A stretch of DNA of 64,000 nucleotides. Origin: Mycobacterium sp. (GTDB lineage Bacteria > Actinomycetota > Actinomycetes > Mycobacteriales > Mycobacteriaceae). The position numbers and the translations under genes were made by a program. The DNA is taken from the NCBI GenBank assembly GCA_016197405.1, contig JACPVR010000021.1, positions 62,001 through 126,000 on the forward strand, in the 5' to 3' direction. This document shows positions 61,627 to 64,000 of the stretch, piece after piece (position 1 is the stretch's first letter; every line of letters begins with the position of its first letter). Below the pieces are notes generated by a model. It had not been told where the DNA came from. It saw only the letters and a list, made by a program, of their open reading frames with translations, and ran no database searches.

Positions 61627-62259
61627 ATGACGGGGGGCACGCCGGACACCGCGACGCCGCAACCCGCCGTCACGCTCACCGGCCGGCTCCGCGCCTGGTT
61701 CGCCGGCCTCGGGTTCAGCCAGATGTGGCAATTGGTGGTCATCGCCGTCCTGGGCGCGACAGCTCTGTTCGGCGGGCTGGACACCGTCGACACCACGGTC
61801 ACCCCGGTCAAGACCGGAGAAGCGTTCAGCGACGGCAAGTTCACCGTCACCGTCGAGCGGGCCCGCACGATCGACGAGCTCAAGGCCGGTTATCGAACCA
61901 TCTGGCCGCTGGTTCCCGGACGGACCAACCTGGCCGTCGTGACCACCCTGCGCAACGACGGCCACGTGCCTGCGTCGCTGGACAACGAGATCGATCTGCG
62001 CCTGCCGGACAAGAAGTTCGTCGGCGTGTACCGGTTGGCCGACAGCCGCCGCGCGACGCGACTGGGTCCCGGCCTGACCGAACAACTGGTCTACGCCTGG
62101 TCGGTACCCGCGGATGCCGTCGCCGAGGGGGATTCGGTCACGGTGCGGATCTGGAAGAAGAAGTTCAGTGAACTCATGGTCACCTACGGCACCACCTGGG
62201 TGGACAGCCTGACCGACTACGCCACCGTCAGCATTCCGGTCACGCGAGCCAAGGCATGA
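61627..62259 (+). CDS. Membrane-anchored protein 1 of a three-gene operon
   Basis: The 210-residue protein has one N-terminal helix (MWQLVVIAVLGATALFGG) and an outside beta-rich domain with TNLAVVTTLRNDGHVPASL, resembling the immunoglobulin-like folds of DUF4352-type proteins. No named family. The stop overlaps the next start by ATGA. Confidence 0.75.
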   Translation: MTGGTPDTATPQPAVTLTGRLRAWFAGLGFSQMWQLVVIAVLGATALFGGLDTVDTTVTPVKTGEAFSDGKFTVTVERARTIDELKAGYRTIWPLVPGRTNLAVVTTLRNDGHVPASLDNEIDLRLPDKKFVGVYRLADSRRATRLGPGLTEQLVYAWSVPADAVAEGDSVTVRIWKKKFSELMVTYGTTWVDSLTDYATVSIPVTRAKA

Positions 62260-62807
62260 AGGCCCGGTCCCTCGCCTCGGTGATCGCGACTGTCGTCACG
62301 ATCGCCGCCGCCGCACTGGTGTGGCACAGCTTGCCGGTCAACACCCAGGTGTATGCCCCGTTCGACACGCACGGAACCGCCGGGTCGGCAGTGGTCGGCG
62401 GGGATCTCACCGCGACGGTGACGGCGACGGGTATCAGCACCAAGCTGCTTTCTCGAACCAGCGCGAAGGAGGTCGGGGCCACCGGCACCTGGGTGGTCGT
62501 GACCACGACCCTGCAGACCGGGCGGGAACCAGCGCTGCCGCACGCCGAACTGCTGGTCGGCGGTGATACTTATGCCACCACCGACCGCCTGATCGCCGGC
62601 GCCGGCCTGCTGCAGGCCGGCATCCCACAAGACCGGCAGTGGACGTTCGACGTCGCGCCCGAGGTACTGAATTCCGTCAGTTCGGTGGTGCTGCGGATGT
62701 GGACCGGCGACGGCAGGCTCGACGCCCGGCTGCTGATCGATATTCCGCTGGCAGGCGCCGACCGGCCCGCATCGATAGTCCTGACACCCTCGACGGTGGT
62801 GATGTGA
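62256..62807 (+). CDS. Membrane-anchored protein 2 of a three-gene operon
   Basis: The 183-residue protein has an N-terminal anchor or signal (SVIATVVTIAAAALVWHSL) and a beta-rich domain with the same TWVVVTTTLQTGREPALPHA pattern as its neighbour, so the two are probably paralogues. Stop and next start share one base (TGATG). Confidence 0.75.
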   Translation: MKARSLASVIATVVTIAAAALVWHSLPVNTQVYAPFDTHGTAGSAVVGGDLTATVTATGISTKLLSRTSAKEVGATGTWVVVTTTLQTGREPALPHAELLVGGDTYATTDRLIAGAGLLQAGIPQDRQWTFDVAPEVLNSVSSVVLRMWTGDGRLDARLLIDIPLAGADRPASIVLTPSTVVM

Positions 62808-63322
62808 TGCGTTTGCCGCGCGTGCAGAAACTGTGGCAGCGCAATGCGCTGGCGGCCGTGGTCGCGGCGGCCGCGGCGACGGTCTTCGTGGTCACCGACC
62901 TGTTGCCGGAATGGACGAAGTATCACCACACCGTCGTGCCCGAGCACGTGATCCCGGCGGGTGCCACCGGCACGGTCGATGGCCGCACCTGGCGTATCGA
63001 CGGTGTCCGGCACCTGAACAAGGCACCGACACCGCGCCCGCAGCCGCTGCCCGACGGCACGGTGCTGCAGATCGTGACCATCGAACGGTCCGGGGCCGCC
63101 GTACCGGGTGAGTCCTGCGCCGGGGTCATCACCGACGGACGGCGGCGGTGGAATGCCGAATGGAACTCCGGCTACGGCATGGTGCCACCCGAAGGATCCA
63201 CCGACAACTGCACCAAAGCCGGCCCGGTGCAGTTCAGTTTTCTGCTGCCCGGCGATGCCGTGCCGACTGCCGTCGACGTGACGGCGCCGGATGGACAGAT
63301 CAGGTTGCGGCTGGAGTTGTAA
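62807..63322 (+). CDS. Membrane-anchored protein 3 of a three-gene operon
   Basis: The 171-residue protein has an N-terminal helix (ALAAVVAAAAATVFVVTDLL) and an outside domain with two cysteines (GESCAGV, TDNCTKA). It shares topology with the previous two. Its 3' end overlaps the convergent membrane-protein gene by 23 bp. Confidence 0.75.
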   Translation: MRLPRVQKLWQRNALAAVVAAAAATVFVVTDLLPEWTKYHHTVVPEHVIPAGATGTVDGRTWRIDGVRHLNKAPTPRPQPLPDGTVLQIVTIERSGAAVPGESCAGVITDGRRRWNAEWNSGYGMVPPEGSTDNCTKAGPVQFSFLLPGDAVPTAVDVTAPDGQIRLRLEL

Positions 63323-64000
63323 CGGGCTGCTCGGGGGCGGCCTGCTCGGCCGCGTGTTCCACACAGTAGGCGAAAGTGCTTGCGATCAAGGCGATCCGCA
63401 ACGTCTCGACCAGCAGGTGCGACACCACGCTGATGGTGTCGAGATAGCCCTGCCAGAACGGCAACGGATGCGGCCCGATGACCCAGGCCACGCCGCGCAG
63501 CAGATACCCGTCGCCGATCTGGGCACGGTAGAAACTGCCCGTCATATCCAGCCACGCCAAACCCAGATAGCCCAGCACGTAGAGCGCCAACGCCAGGATG
63601 CCGCCGTGCAGCACCACCCGCGCCGAATCGACGATCGGGCGGAACTTGCCCAACTGCGCGACCGCATGCTCGCGGGACTTGTCCCGCAGCGCTTTCGGTA
63701 CCCGGTTGAGCCGGCCCTGCCAGCGTTTCTGCACCGGCACCGACCGCTCCACGGTCGTGAAGACCCGCTCACCTGCGACGCGCCGGGCCACCTCGCGCCA
63801 CCCGGTGTTGAGCGTGACGCCGTAGACGATGCCGGCGACGGCAAGCCAGATCAGCGGCACCGCGGCGCCGCCGAACACCGTCGACCAGGACCACATCACC
63901 GCATCCCAGGCGACCTCGAGTGGCCGGAAATGTGAGAACAGCTCCTCGCGGGTACTGCTGAACCACACGATGATTCGGCGGTTGGCGATCCAGCCGGCCG
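63300..64000 (-). CDS. Multi-pass membrane protein (C-terminal part, start outside window)
   Basis: The reverse frame is open to the window edge and adds AGWIANRRII before an internal GTG at 63968, so the true start lies beyond 64000. At least four hydrophobic segments are visible (VPLIWLAVAGIVYGVTL, VVLHGGILALALYVLGYLGL, LRIALIASTFAYCVEHA). No family is recognised. It may belong with the three membrane-anchored proteins that converge on it. Confidence 0.75.
   Translation of the reverse strand, partial: AGWIANRRIIVWFSSTREELFSHFRPLEVAWDAVMWSWSTVFGGAAVPLIWLAVAGIVYGVTLNTGWREVARRVAGERVFTTVERSVPVQKRWQGRLNRVPKALRDKSREHAVAQLGKFRPIVDSARVVLHGGILALALYVLGYLGLAWLDMTGSFYRAQIGDGYLLRGVAWVIGPHPLPFWQGYLDTISVVSHLLVETLRIALIASTFAYCVEHAAEQAAPEQPVTTPAAT

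Overview
The window is a high-GC chromosomal segment from a non-tuberculous mycobacterium (Mycolicibacterium/Mycobacterium type). The evidence is gene order and protein identity. The M. tuberculosis Rv1630-Rv1659 backbone is recognisable in order: rpsA, coaE, a DUF402 gene, uvrB, an MFS pump, a universal stress protein, an MBL hydrolase, uvrA, an Rv1639c-like esterase, lysX, infC-rpmI-rplT, an rRNA methyltransferase, a DUF2236 oxygenase, a class III cyclase, pheST and argCJBDFRGH. Between these lie lineage-specific inserts: a haemophore-like protein, a 13E12 protein, a TetR/AveC-like pair, a PE-PPE esterase and an LpqH-like lipoprotein.

Layout. 1-11.9 kb: end of a PrsW-like protease gene, then rpsA, coaE, two small reverse-strand genes, a haemophore-like protein, a LexA-controlled 13E12 HNH protein, uvrB, an MFS exporter and a divergent TetR/AveC-like pair. 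11.96-17.09 kb: a complete tRNA-Cys whose last 27 bp (12006-12032) recur exactly at 17061-17087. Between the repeats is a foreign, partly AT-rich island. It holds an excisionase-like HTH gene, a two-gene operon of an OLD/AAA_21-type ATPase and a TOPRIM-like DUF4276 protein, a small serine recombinase, a lipoprotein, and the broken C-terminus of a tyrosine integrase next to the right repeat. 17.1-29.5 kb: a catalase-like peroxidase with a cytochrome b561, a DHFR-like reductase, secreted and stress proteins, uvrA, a PE-PPE esterase and an AlkZ-like winged-helix protein. 29.5-35.7 kb: a TPR-CHAT protease operon beside two overlapping unknown genes. 35.7-48.5 kb: esterase, lysX, the structured infC leader and infC-rpmI-rplT, an rRNA methyltransferase, an acyl-CoA dehydrogenase, an oxygenase, a cyclase and a glutamate-synthase-like protein. 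48.6-61.5 kb: pheST, a membrane protein and the arginine operon behind an ARG box. 61.6-64 kb: three membrane-anchored proteins and the end of a membrane-protein gene.

How it works together. Three DNA-damage genes show two regulatory logics: the 13E12 gene has a perfect LexA box, while uvrB and uvrA have PafBC-type (RecA-NDp) promoters. Many genes appear leaderless, with a TANNNT box 7-8 nt before the start codon. The arginine genes form one near-contiguous operon, mostly with 4-nt stop/start overlaps, including their own repressor. infC uses a rare AUC start behind a hairpin-rich leader that ends in an intrinsic terminator, which suggests autoregulation of IF3-L35-L20. The best candidate for an undescribed system is the ATPase/DUF4276 pair, carried as cargo on an att-flanked island whose integrase has decayed. 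The TPR/CHAT locus with its two unknown neighbours is the second.
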